A stretch of 64,000 nucleotides of DNA from CAZGAQ01 sp964523405 (GTDB lineage: Bacteria; Planctomycetota; Phycisphaerae; UBA1845; Fen-1342): positions 1-64,000 of the forward strand of contig CAZGAQ010000023.1 in the NCBI GenBank assembly GCA_964523405.1. The letters are read 5' to 3'. The notes below the pieces were generated by a model that saw nothing but the letters and a program-made list of their open reading frames with translations, searched no databases and was not told the DNA's origin. Made by a program: the position numbers and the translations under genes. Shown here in pieces: positions 7,854 through 15,187 of the stretch. Each line of letters starts with the position of its first letter. The first letter of the stretch is position 1.

Positions 7854-8291
7854 GTGGGGCCGCGGGTATTTCCCACAGGGCGCCGATGCGGCGCGCCGGG
7901 CCAAGGGGTATCCGCGCGCTGCGGCGGACGCGGGAACAGGCGGCGCGGACGGCGTTTCGCGTCGGTCCTCCCTCACAACCGTTTGCGGCAGGCGCGGGGC
8001 CGACGCTGCGGCGGACGGCGCCGGTGGCGGTCGTGTTCCGGTTGGATTTGCGTTGACCGGCTGCGGTGCCGGCGCTATGCTCCATGTATAAGGGTGTGGG
8101 GCGCTGGTCCGCCCCGCAGGTTCGCGAATGGTCGGGCCGCCATTCAGGTATCCAGCGCGAGTCTGCGATGCCGCACGCTAACGGCCCGATTCTCCTGCCC
8201 TAGTGTCACTGCCGTTGGGGAGACAGCGCGCCGCATAGCTCTGCGGACCCGTACGACGGTGTCGTGTCGCTCGCGCCGCGAGGGCGCTCCG
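7819..8291. other. Intergenic region between divergent arsR and a small membrane-protein gene
   Basis: Holds the arsR promoter/operator at its left end and a plus-strand promoter at 8053-8081. The rest is GC-rich with open frames but no ribosome-binding site or recognisable protein. Confidence 0.5.
8053..8081 (+). promoter_or_regulatory. Candidate sigma-70-type promoter
   Basis: TTGACC (8053-8058), 17 bases, TATGCT (8076-8081). It points at the small membrane-protein gene starting at 8292 and would leave a leader of about 200 bases. Confidence 0.5.
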
Positions 8292-8648
8292 ATGACCTCT
8301 GCCGTTCCGCCCACCTCCGGTCCGCAGCCCGGCCAGGTGACCCATGTGCACGTGCTGTTTGCGCGGCTCTTCTGGATTGCGATAGGCCCGCTGGTGCTGA
8401 TCCTGGCAGCGTACGAAATTGCGACCACGGGCTCCGGCTGGCTGACGCCGTGGGACGCAACCTTCGCGATCGCGCTAGTGTTGGCGGTTGGGTCGCGCTG
8501 GGTCGAGCAACGCTCGGGCTGTGCCACGACGCTGACGGGCGCGGCCGCGACGCCGGCCGACTTCACGCGGTACGTCCGGCGCTTCGTGCCCTTGGGCATC
8601 GGCGTGTGGGTGTTGGCCAACGTGCTGGGGAACCACGTGCTGCACTGA
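8292..8648 (+). CDS. Small predicted membrane protein, family unknown
   Basis: 118 residues with three hydrophobic stretches: about 22-45, 57-70 and 95-115, the last ending near the C-terminus. Between the second and third is a polar loop containing TGAAATPADFTRYVRRF. I recognise no family. The frame is open further upstream, but the ATG at 8292 is the first that gives a sensible protein; only a weak GAGGG precedes it. Its transcript converges with the helicase gene, with a dispersed repeat between the two stops. Confidence 0.6.
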   Translation: MTSAVPPTSGPQPGQVTHVHVLFARLFWIAIGPLVLILAAYEIATTGSGWLTPWDATFAIALVLAVGSRWVEQRSGCATTLTGAAATPADFTRYVRRFVPLGIGVWVLANVLGNHVLH

Positions 8649-8696
8649 ACGTCGCGCAGCCCGGACCGAGCCGTCGAGCGCGGCGCGCTCGTGTAC

Positions 8697-8789
8697 TGCC
8701 TCGGCATTACTTGTGCGTGGGCGGGGCGGCCATCTTGGCCGCCGTGAGGCGGGCGGGACGCCCACTCCACTCGGCTGATGTGCAACTTC
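8697..8789 (-). repeat. 93-bp dispersed intergenic repeat, copy A
   Basis: Read on the minus strand this segment aligns without gaps to 60509-60601, at 78 of 93 positions. Both begin GAAGTTGCACA and end CCGAGGCA. The core is GGGCGTCCCGCCCGCC followed by GGCGGCCAAGATGGCC, which contains two dyads. It sits between the converging stops at 8648 and 8805. No flanking transposase or terminal duplication was found. Confidence 0.8.
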
Positions 8790-8804
8790 GTGCGAGGTAC
8801 AACC

Positions 8805-10145
8805 CTAGCGGCGGAACTTGCGCGCGGAGCGGAAGCGGCTGCCGAGCGTCTTGTGGATCGGGCGCAGGCCGTGGAACTCGAGCACCTCGTCGCGCTGGCG
8901 CGGCTCGAGCAGGCGGCTGGGCGTGGGCGGTTCGGCGGCGTCGACCGGGGCGAGCTGCGCGGCGGCGGCCGCCCGGACCTGCTCGGGGCTTGGCGCCCGC
9001 TTGACCAGCCAGGGCGGATCGAACTTCGGCACTTCGAGATTGATGAGCTTCTCGATTTCGGTCAGCAGTTTGCCTTCCTCGGGCGTGACAAACGTCACGG
9101 CGTAGCCGGTCTTGCCCATGCGGGCGGTGCGGCCGATGCGGTGGACGTAGGCGGATGAATCCATGGGCACGTCGTAGTTGACGATGTGCGAGATGTCCAT
9201 GACGTCGAGGCCGCGCGAGGCGAGGTCGGTCGCAACGAGCACGTCGAAGCTCTGGTTGCGGAAGCTCTTCATCACTTTGTCGCGGCGGTCCTGCATGAGG
9301 TCGCCGTGAATCTCGCGGCAGTCGATGCCCTCGCGGCGCAGGCTCTGGGCGACGCGGCGGGCCTTGTGCTTGGTGTTCGTGAAGACGATGGCCAGAGTGG
9401 GGGCCTCGTGCTTGATGAAGCCCAGGAGCGTGCTGAACTTGTCCTCGGGATGCACAGAGACGAAGCCCTGGTGAATGTGCTCGACGGTGAGCATGTCGCG
9501 TGAGACATTCACCTCGATGGGTTCGTGCATGAACGACTTGGCGAGCTTCTCGATCTCCTCGTCGATCGTCGCCGAGACGAAGATCGTCTGGTGCGGCGCT
9601 TCGATGGCGCGCAGGATGCGGCGAATGTCGTCGCGGAAGCCGATGTCCAGCATCCGGTCCACTTCGTCCAGCACCGCGATCTTCAGATTCCGGATGTCCA
9701 GTTCCTTGCGGTGCATCAGGTCGAGCACGCGGCCGGGCGTGCCGATGGCGACCTCGGGCTTCTGGTGCAGCCGGGTGATCTGCTCGCGCAGGCGCTTGCC
9801 GCCGAGGACGGCGACGGTCTTCACGCCCCATTCCTGCCCCAGCAGGCGGACTTGTTCCTCGTCCTGGGCGGCGAGCTCGCGGGTCGGCGCCAGGCAGATG
9901 GCCTGCAGGCCGCCGCCCGGGGTCAGCCGTTGCAACATCGGGAGGGTGAACGCGGCCGTCTTGCCGGTCCCGGTCTGGGCCTGGCCCAGGACGTCGCGGC
10001 CGGTGAGGGCCGGGGGGATCAACTCACGTTGGATGTCGGTGGGGTGGAGGAATTTCGCGCGCTTCAGGGCGGCCAGCAGCGGGGGGGACAGGCCCAGTTC
10101 AGCCCAGGTTGTGGTCGGTTTCTCCGTTGGGGAGGATTTCTTCAT
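8805..10145 (-). CDS. rhlE: DEAD-box ATP-dependent RNA helicase, RhlE-like
   Basis: 446-residue RNA helicase of superfamily 2. In order: Q motif FLHPTDIQ (33-39), Walker A AQTGTGKT (56-63), PTREL (88-92), motif II as DEVD (160-163, a change from DEAD), SAT (191-193), and the C-terminal motifs ARGLD/HRIGRTAR-type in the second RecA domain. A basic, Pro/Ala-rich tail follows. It likely unwinds rRNA or mRNA structures in the cytoplasm. The ATG at 10143-10145 has CAGGAA upstream; an earlier frame opening at 10223 has no homology. The exact subfamily is less sure than the superfamily. Confidence 0.92.
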   Translation of the reverse strand: MKKSSPTEKPTTTWAELGLSPPLLAALKRAKFLHPTDIQRELIPPALTGRDVLGQAQTGTGKTAAFTLPMLQRLTPGGGLQAICLAPTRELAAQDEEQVRLLGQEWGVKTVAVLGGKRLREQITRLHQKPEVAIGTPGRVLDLMHRKELDIRNLKIAVLDEVDRMLDIGFRDDIRRILRAIEAPHQTIFVSATIDEEIEKLAKSFMHEPIEVNVSRDMLTVEHIHQGFVSVHPEDKFSTLLGFIKHEAPTLAIVFTNTKHKARRVAQSLRREGIDCREIHGDLMQDRRDKVMKSFRNQSFDVLVATDLASRGLDVMDISHIVNYDVPMDSSAYVHRIGRTARMGKTGYAVTFVTPEEGKLLTEIEKLINLEVPKFDPPWLVKRAPSPEQVRAAAAAQLAPVDAAEPPTPSRLLEPRQRDEVLEFHGLRPIHKTLGSRFRSARKFRR

Positions 10146-10568
10146 CGTGCGGTTTTCCTGATCAGGCGCCGGCCGGGGAGCGGTTCTGCCGAGGGGCGTG
10201 TACCGCGGTTGCCGGCTTCTCACCCGCCCTCATTTGCGATACTCTACCTAAGTTTAGCGCCGGCACAAGCTTCGGGCTGGACGGCTCGGGCTGGCGGTGG
10301 CGACGGGATGGCTGGTCGGCGGTCGCGTCGGTGGGTCGCGCGGCAGGGCGTGAGCCGCCATGGAACGGTACGACGCGGCAGCACTGCGGCGGGCGCCGCC
10401 TCTCGCAAAGCCCACCGGCTCAAACCGGTTACGGCGGTGCCGTCGCTGCGCAGGTGACCGATAATAGAGGGAGGTTCGCGGCTCGCATCCGCGGCCCCCC
10501 GGACGCGTATAAAGTGTCGCCCCGGCAGTGGATGGATTCTGCGCCGCGGCGGGAGCGAACGATTTCGA
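10146..10568. other. Intergenic region between the helicase and gspF
   Basis: Divergent 420-base region. It must hold promoters for both neighbours. Weak -10 candidates on the plus strand are GATAAT near 10459 and TATAAA near 10507, neither with a good -35. A small dyad, ACCGG-CTCAAA-CCGGT, lies near 10420. Nothing coding is seen. Confidence 0.45.
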
Positions 10569-11774
10569 ATGCCGACTTTTGCGTACAAAGCCCGAAGCGC
10601 GACCGGCGAGCAGGTGAAGGGCACGTTGATCGCCGACACCTCGCTGGCGGCGGCGCGCGTGCTCGATGAGCGCGCGCTGCTGCCGATCGAGCTGGAGGAG
10701 GTGCAGCAGAACAAGTCGGTGTTCACGGGGCGGACGCGGCGGGTGAGTCTGTCCAAAGTCGGGCCGATGTACGAGCAACTGGCAGACCTGCTGCGGGCGG
10801 GCGTGCCGATCATGCGCTCGCTGGAGGTGCTCAGCCAGCAGTCGTCGGCCGCGGGTCTGGGGCAGGTGCTGCGGGAGGTGCGGGACGATGTGGCCGGCGG
10901 CGACTCGCTGGCAGACGCGATGCAGAAGCACCCGCACGCGTTTCCCGAGCTGCACGCGTCGATGGTGCGGGCCGGTGAGAAGGGCGGCTTCGTGGAGGAC
11001 GTGCTGGCGCGGCTATCGGAATTCGTCTCGCGTCAGGACGCGCTGAAGAACAAGTTCATCGGGGCGATGATTTACCCGTCCGTGTTGCTGCTGGGCGCTC
11101 TGGGCGCGGTGACGTTCATCATGGCGTTCGTCGTGCCGAAGATTCGGAGTGTGTTGGTCGGGCAGGTGCTGCCGTTGCCGACGAAGATCGTTTTTGGCAT
11201 CAGCGACTTGCTGCGCGATCATGGCCTGCTGCTGGTGGGCGGGGTCGTGGTGGTGATCATCGGCATCGTGCTGTATCTGCAGAGCGCGCCCGGGCGTGCG
11301 CTGCGTTCGCAACTGCAGCTCAAGATGGTGGGGCTGGGCAAGATCTACACGATGGTGGCGATCTGCCGCTTCTGCCGTGTGTTTGGGACGATGCTGACCA
11401 ACGGCATTCCCCTGCTGCAGGCCCTGAAGATTTCGAAGGACTCGACGGGCAACGCCATCCTGGCGGCCGCGATTGACGAGGCGGCCGAGGCCGTCCGTGG
11501 CGGTGAGGCGCTCGCGGGGCCCCTGTCGGCGAGCAAGGTGTTTCCGCCGGCGATCATCGACATGATCGCGGTGGCGGAGGAAAGCAACTCGCTGGACAAG
11601 GTGTTGGTGGAGATTGCGAATACGCAGGAAGAGCGCACGGCTCGGCAGATCGACTTTACGATGCGGATGCTCGAGCCCCTGTTGCTGATGTTGATGGGCG
11701 TGATGATCGCTTTTATCGCGATCGCGTTGCTGGTTCCCATCCTGCGGATGTCCTCGATGGGGCTGCAGCACTAG
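10569..11774 (+). CDS. gspF: Type II secretion inner-membrane platform protein GspF
   Basis: 401 residues; the polytopic platform that couples the assembly ATPase to pseudopilus growth. It starts with the family N-terminus MPTFAYKARSATGEQVKGT, has two GspF/PilC repeats (about 65-190 and 265-390), and three to four strong hydrophobic segments (about 170-195, 215-240, 370-395). It heads the plus-strand locus gspF-G-H-I-J-K-L-M/C-D. The ATPase gene gspE, usually adjacent, is absent here and must lie elsewhere. Confidence 0.95.
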   Translation: MPTFAYKARSATGEQVKGTLIADTSLAAARVLDERALLPIELEEVQQNKSVFTGRTRRVSLSKVGPMYEQLADLLRAGVPIMRSLEVLSQQSSAAGLGQVLREVRDDVAGGDSLADAMQKHPHAFPELHASMVRAGEKGGFVEDVLARLSEFVSRQDALKNKFIGAMIYPSVLLLGALGAVTFIMAFVVPKIRSVLVGQVLPLPTKIVFGISDLLRDHGLLLVGGVVVVIIGIVLYLQSAPGRALRSQLQLKMVGLGKIYTMVAICRFCRVFGTMLTNGIPLLQALKISKDSTGNAILAAAIDEAAEAVRGGEALAGPLSASKVFPPAIIDMIAVAEESNSLDKVLVEIANTQEERTARQIDFTMRMLEPLLLMLMGVMIAFIAIALLVPILRMSSMGLQH

Positions 11775-11800
11775 CCTGGTGCCAAGGAGTACGGATCGTC

Positions 11801-12289
11801 ATGACGAAGGGCGTCATTAACTGGGAGATGAAGATGAAGGGCAACATGCGTAACGTTCGCGCCCGCGTGCGGGCATTCACCCTGCTGGAAGTGCTGATGG
11901 TCGTCGTGATCATCGGCCTGCTGGCGGCGTTCGCAGCGCCGAGCTTCTTCGGTGCGGGCGAGAAGGCCAAGAAGGACCTGGCGCAATCGACGGTGAACTC
12001 GGGTTTCAGCAACGCGCTCGAGATCTACCGGGCCAACGTGGGGACCTATCCCCAGTCGGATCAGGGCGGCCTGAAGCTCCTGCTCGAGGCGCCGCAGGAC
12101 GAGGTGCTGGCCAAGAAGTGGGCGGGTCCGTACCTGCCGAAGGCCAGCGCGCTGCAGGATCCGTGGGGCAAGGATTACCTTTACGAATGCCCCGGCAAGT
12201 ACAACGAGAAGAGCTACGATCTATCGAGTTCTGGTCCGGATGGGCAGTCGGGCACGGATGACGACATCAAGAACTGGGACCAGACCTGA
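11801..12289 (+). CDS. gspG: Major pseudopilin GspG
   Basis: 162-residue precursor of the main pseudopilus subunit. The class III signal ends RVRA|FTLLEV, with Ala25 at -1 instead of the usual Gly and Glu at +5, followed by a hydrophobic helix. The C-terminal DPWGKDYLYECPG and YDLSSSGPDGQSGTDDDI are the family's calcium-binding end. AAGGAG lies 11 bases before the ATG; in-frame ATGs at codons 10, 12 and 16 could shorten the leader peptide. It follows gspF by 26 bases and is separated from gspH by a strong hairpin. Confidence 0.95.
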   Translation: MTKGVINWEMKMKGNMRNVRARVRAFTLLEVLMVVVIIGLLAAFAAPSFFGAGEKAKKDLAQSTVNSGFSNALEIYRANVGTYPQSDQGGLKLLLEAPQDEVLAKKWAGPYLPKASALQDPWGKDYLYECPGKYNEKSYDLSSSGPDGQSGTDDDIKNWDQT

Positions 12290-12323
12290 GCCGGCACGCT
12301 GGCCGGCCGCGCTGTGCTGCGAA

Positions 12324-12355
12324 CCCACCGCACTGGGCCACCCGGGTGCGGTGGG
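12324..12355 (+). other. Strong hairpin between gspG and gspH
   Basis: CCCACCGCA (12324-12332) pairs perfectly with TGCGGTGGG (12347-12355), and the 14-base loop can form further G-C pairs. There is no T-tract. A stem in this position could stabilise the upstream gspG message or partly stop transcription, giving more major than minor pseudopilin. That role is inferred. Confidence 0.55.
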
Positions 12356-12427
12356 CGGCTCGTACCGCTGGCTGGTGCGCGCTGCACGTAGCCGGAGGTT
12401 GCGACGGAAGTGACGAGGAGCGCCGCG

Positions 12428-13087
12428 ATGCGAAGCGATCGTTTGCCCGCATTCACGCTCCTGGAGTTGTTGCTGGTCATCGCGCTGTTGGCCCTGATCG
12501 CCGCCGTGGTGATCCCGGACTTCTCTGGCACGCGGCAAGCCGAGGAGTTGAACGAGTCCGCCCGGCGTCTGGAGGCGCTGGTGGTCATGTGCCGGGCGGA
12601 AGCGATGAACCAGTCGACGGCCTACCGCGTGGAGTTTCGCCGGGACGGCACGGTCCGGGCGCGCCGGCAGCTCGATGCGCTCCAGGCGCCGCACATCTAC
12701 GTGCCGGTGGATGAGCCGTGGAGCCGCACGCCGCCTCTCCTGGAATCCGTATGGGTCGAGGCCGTGCAGCTCTTGCCCGAAGGGCCACCACCGATCTACC
12801 TGATTGACGACCGGCTGCAGCTTCCGGAGATGGAGGTGGAGCTCACGCCCGTGACCGAGCTCGAAGCGGATGTGGCGATCGACTTTGGGCCGGATGGGAG
12901 TTGCCCGTCGCTGCGCTGGGTGCTGCGCGATCCGCGTGGCCATGCGCTGCTGCTCACGCTGGAAGGGCGGCTCGGACGCGTGCGGACGGAGGACTGGACG
13001 GCGGTGGCGCCCGGTGAGGCCCCGCGGCCGCCGGCGTTGCCGGTCGAGGAAGAGCCGAAGTACGACGTGCAGGACTTCGAGCGATGA
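12428..13087 (+). CDS. gspH: Minor pseudopilin GspH-like
   Basis: 219 residues. The prepilin signal is LPA|FTLLELLLVIAL, again with Ala at -1 and Glu at +5, followed by a globular domain rich in beta strands. It is longer than the usual GspH (about 150-190), with a Pro/Glu-rich tail. GAGGAG lies 7 bases before the ATG at 12428; an upstream GTG at 12410 is less likely. Its stop overlaps the start of the next gene as ATGA. Assignment to GspH rather than another minor pseudopilin rests on length and gene order. Confidence 0.8.
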   Translation: MRSDRLPAFTLLELLLVIALLALIAAVVIPDFSGTRQAEELNESARRLEALVVMCRAEAMNQSTAYRVEFRRDGTVRARRQLDALQAPHIYVPVDEPWSRTPPLLESVWVEAVQLLPEGPPPIYLIDDRLQLPEMEVELTPVTELEADVAIDFGPDGSCPSLRWVLRDPRGHALLLTLEGRLGRVRTEDWTAVAPGEAPRPPALPVEEEPKYDVQDFER

Positions 13088-14208
13088 GGGCCGCGATTTT
13101 GGCACCGAGCGGAGCGGCAGAGCGGAAGGGGCGGCGGCGCGCGGCATTGCTGCTGGAGGTGGTGATCGCGCTAACGATCCTGGTGGCGGCGATGGGGGTA
13201 CTGGGGGCGCAGCTCGCGTCCGGGCTGCAGATGATCACTTACAGTGAAGACCAGTTGCGGGTGGCGGAGCTGACCGAGCGCATCCTAAACTTCGTGGAAC
13301 TCGATCCGGAGACGCAGCAGCGCGTGGCCGAAGGTGGTGAGCTCGGGACCGAGGACAAATTCGGTGATGAAGCCCCGGGCTATTTCTGGCGCGTGCGCGT
13401 GGAGCCTGCGGATCGCGACAACGAGGAGTACGCGGACCTGAACCTCGTGACAGTGGAAGTGCTGCACCAGAAGGACCCGGAGCTAGTCGAGAGCATTGAC
13501 GGCGCCGAGGTCGTGCGGCATATCGCGTACCTGAAGGCCAAGCCGGCGAGCGTGAACCTGGAGAGCCTGGGACTCGATCAGCTCGGCACGCTGGACCCGA
13601 ACGGGCAGGGCGGGCTGGACGGGCTTGGTCTGCCGGACGAGCTGACGGCGCTGATTCCGCAACTGGAGGCGCTCCTCAGCGGCTACGCGGGCGGGGACAT
13701 TCCGATCCAGCAGCTCATGTCGCAGATTGACGAGGCGCAACTGGCCACGCTCTTGCCCTTGATTCAGAGCCTGCTCGAAAACAACGGCGCCGGCTTGGAA
13801 GGCCTGAGCGGTCTGGCAGGGCAGTTGCAAGGCGGCGACCTGGCGGGCCTGTTGCAGGGCGGCGTGGGCGGTGGTGCACCGGGCGGAGGGGGCCCCGGGG
13901 CGGGGCCGGGCGGCCGGCGCGGCGGGGCGCTGGGCCGACTGCCGGGTGCTGGGCGCGGCGGGGAAAGCGGGCTGCCGGGCGGCGGGCCGGAAGGGGACGG
14001 ACCGGGCGGTCGCGGCGCGGGGCGCGGCGGCGATGCCGGGATGGGGCCGCCGGGCGGTGGAGCGGGTGGTGGTCCGGGGGGTCGTGGTCCCGGGGGTGGT
14101 CCCGGCGGGCGCGGACCCGGGCGCGGCGGGAACCCGGGCGGCGGGATGACGATTGAGGATCTGATTCGCATCCGGGACGAGATGCGCGCGCAGGAAGGTG
14201 GCGGATGA
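13084..14208 (+). CDS. gspI: Minor pseudopilin GspI-like with a long Gly-rich C-terminal extension
   Basis: 374 residues against about 125 for ordinary GspI. The prepilin segment is RRRAALLLEVVIALTIL: with Glu at +5 the residue at -1 is Ala. A GspI-like core runs to about residue 140 (YFWRVRVEPAD). A Leu-rich region follows (about 155-250, LLSGYAGG and LLPLIQSLLE). The last part is about 100 residues of mostly Gly, Pro and Arg (about 260-355), ending in a short helix-like DLIRIRDEMRAQEGGG. Start and stop overlap gspH and gspJ as ATGA. The extension has no counterpart that I recognise in other GspI proteins. Confidence 0.82.
   Translation: MRAAILAPSGAAERKGRRRAALLLEVVIALTILVAAMGVLGAQLASGLQMITYSEDQLRVAELTERILNFVELDPETQQRVAEGGELGTEDKFGDEAPGYFWRVRVEPADRDNEEYADLNLVTVEVLHQKDPELVESIDGAEVVRHIAYLKAKPASVNLESLGLDQLGTLDPNGQGGLDGLGLPDELTALIPQLEALLSGYAGGDIPIQQLMSQIDEAQLATLLPLIQSLLENNGAGLEGLSGLAGQLQGGDLAGLLQGGVGGGAPGGGGPGAGPGGRRGGALGRLPGAGRGGESGLPGGGPEGDGPGGRGAGRGGDAGMGPPGGGAGGGPGGRGPGGGPGGRGPGRGGNPGGGMTIEDLIRIRDEMRAQEGGG
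13861..14148 (+). repeat. Gly/Pro/Arg low-complexity coding repeat in gspI
   Basis: Irregular repeats of GGG, GPG, GRG and PGG codons, about 70% Gly. GC content is extreme, which makes this stretch prone to replication slippage and sequencing error, but the frame stays intact to the conserved end of the gene. Confidence 0.75.
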
Positions 14209-15185
14209 GCCGGCAACCCGCACATCCCGGCCGCGCGCTCACCCTCCTGGAGGTGATCATCGCGATTTCGCTCATTGGTCTGATCATGAGCACGCTGCTG
14301 ACGTTCTTCTGGCAATCGCTGGAGATTCGGGAGAAAGCCGGCAAGTCGGCCGCGCGGACGCAGGTGGTGCAGCAATTGCTGCGGCGGATGGCGGATGAGC
14401 TGCGCGAGGCGGTGGGGCTGGAAAGCACGGGTTTCGAGGGGCTGCCGCAGTTTGTGGGGGAGCGCCGCCGGATCACTTTCCTGACGGCAGCGCCACTGCC
14501 CGCGGCGGAGTCGTACGTGTTCGTGCGGCCGACGGACGTGTTGCCGGCCGCGCGGCACGACCTGGTTGGCATCACCTATGAGCTGTGGATTGATCCGGAC
14601 AAGGACACGGAAAGTGGCGACCCGCTGGTGGGCGGGATTCTCCGGACGGAAAAGCAGGCGCTGAACCCGTCGCTGCGCGAGGGGCAGGTCTCGGAGGAGG
14701 ATCAGGAGCGGCTGTACCAGCGGCGTGACCTGTGGTCGTATGAGTTCGGCTACCTGGAGTTCCGCTACTTCGACGGCAAGGACTGGTCCACGACCTGGAA
14801 CGTGACGCAGGGTAACGCGCTGCCGCACCTGGTGCAGATCACCGTTGGCTTCGACTCGCTGACGCGCGCCGAGCTGGACGACCAGGACCTCCAGCAGTTT
14901 CCGATCGAGCAGCGCGAGTACCGGTTGGGGCCCAACGTGCCGAACGCCAACCGGTACAGCATCATCGTGCGGCTGCCGGCGGCGGACGAGCTGTTCGCCG
15001 CGCGACTGAATCGTGTGGCCGACCAGACGGAGGAGGTCTACGAATTTGGCGGTCCGACCCAGACCGGCGGGACGACCACCGGTGGCACGACCAGTGGTGG
15101 CAAGTCGGGCGGCACCTCCACGGGAGGGGGTAAGAGCAACGGTTCGACATCCGGTGGCAAGACGACCGGCGCGGGGGGCAAGTAG
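14205..15185 (+). CDS. gspJ: Minor pseudopilin GspJ-like with Gly/Thr/Ser tail
   Basis: 326 residues. The prepilin segment is GRA|LTLLEVIIAISLIG: Ala at -1, Glu at +5. A GspJ-type globular domain follows (LRRMADELREAVG, then YEFGYLEFRYFDGKDW near residue 190). The last 45 residues are a Gly/Thr/Ser/Lys repeat, which GspJ normally lacks. ATGA overlap with gspI indicates translational coupling. Confidence 0.83.
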   Translation: MSRQPAHPGRALTLLEVIIAISLIGLIMSTLLTFFWQSLEIREKAGKSAARTQVVQQLLRRMADELREAVGLESTGFEGLPQFVGERRRITFLTAAPLPAAESYVFVRPTDVLPAARHDLVGITYELWIDPDKDTESGDPLVGGILRTEKQALNPSLREGQVSEEDQERLYQRRDLWSYEFGYLEFRYFDGKDWSTTWNVTQGNALPHLVQITVGFDSLTRAELDDQDLQQFPIEQREYRLGPNVPNANRYSIIVRLPAADELFAARLNRVADQTEEVYEFGGPTQTGGTTTGGTTSGGKSGGTSTGGGKSNGSTSGGKTTGAGGK

Positions 15186-15187
15186 CC

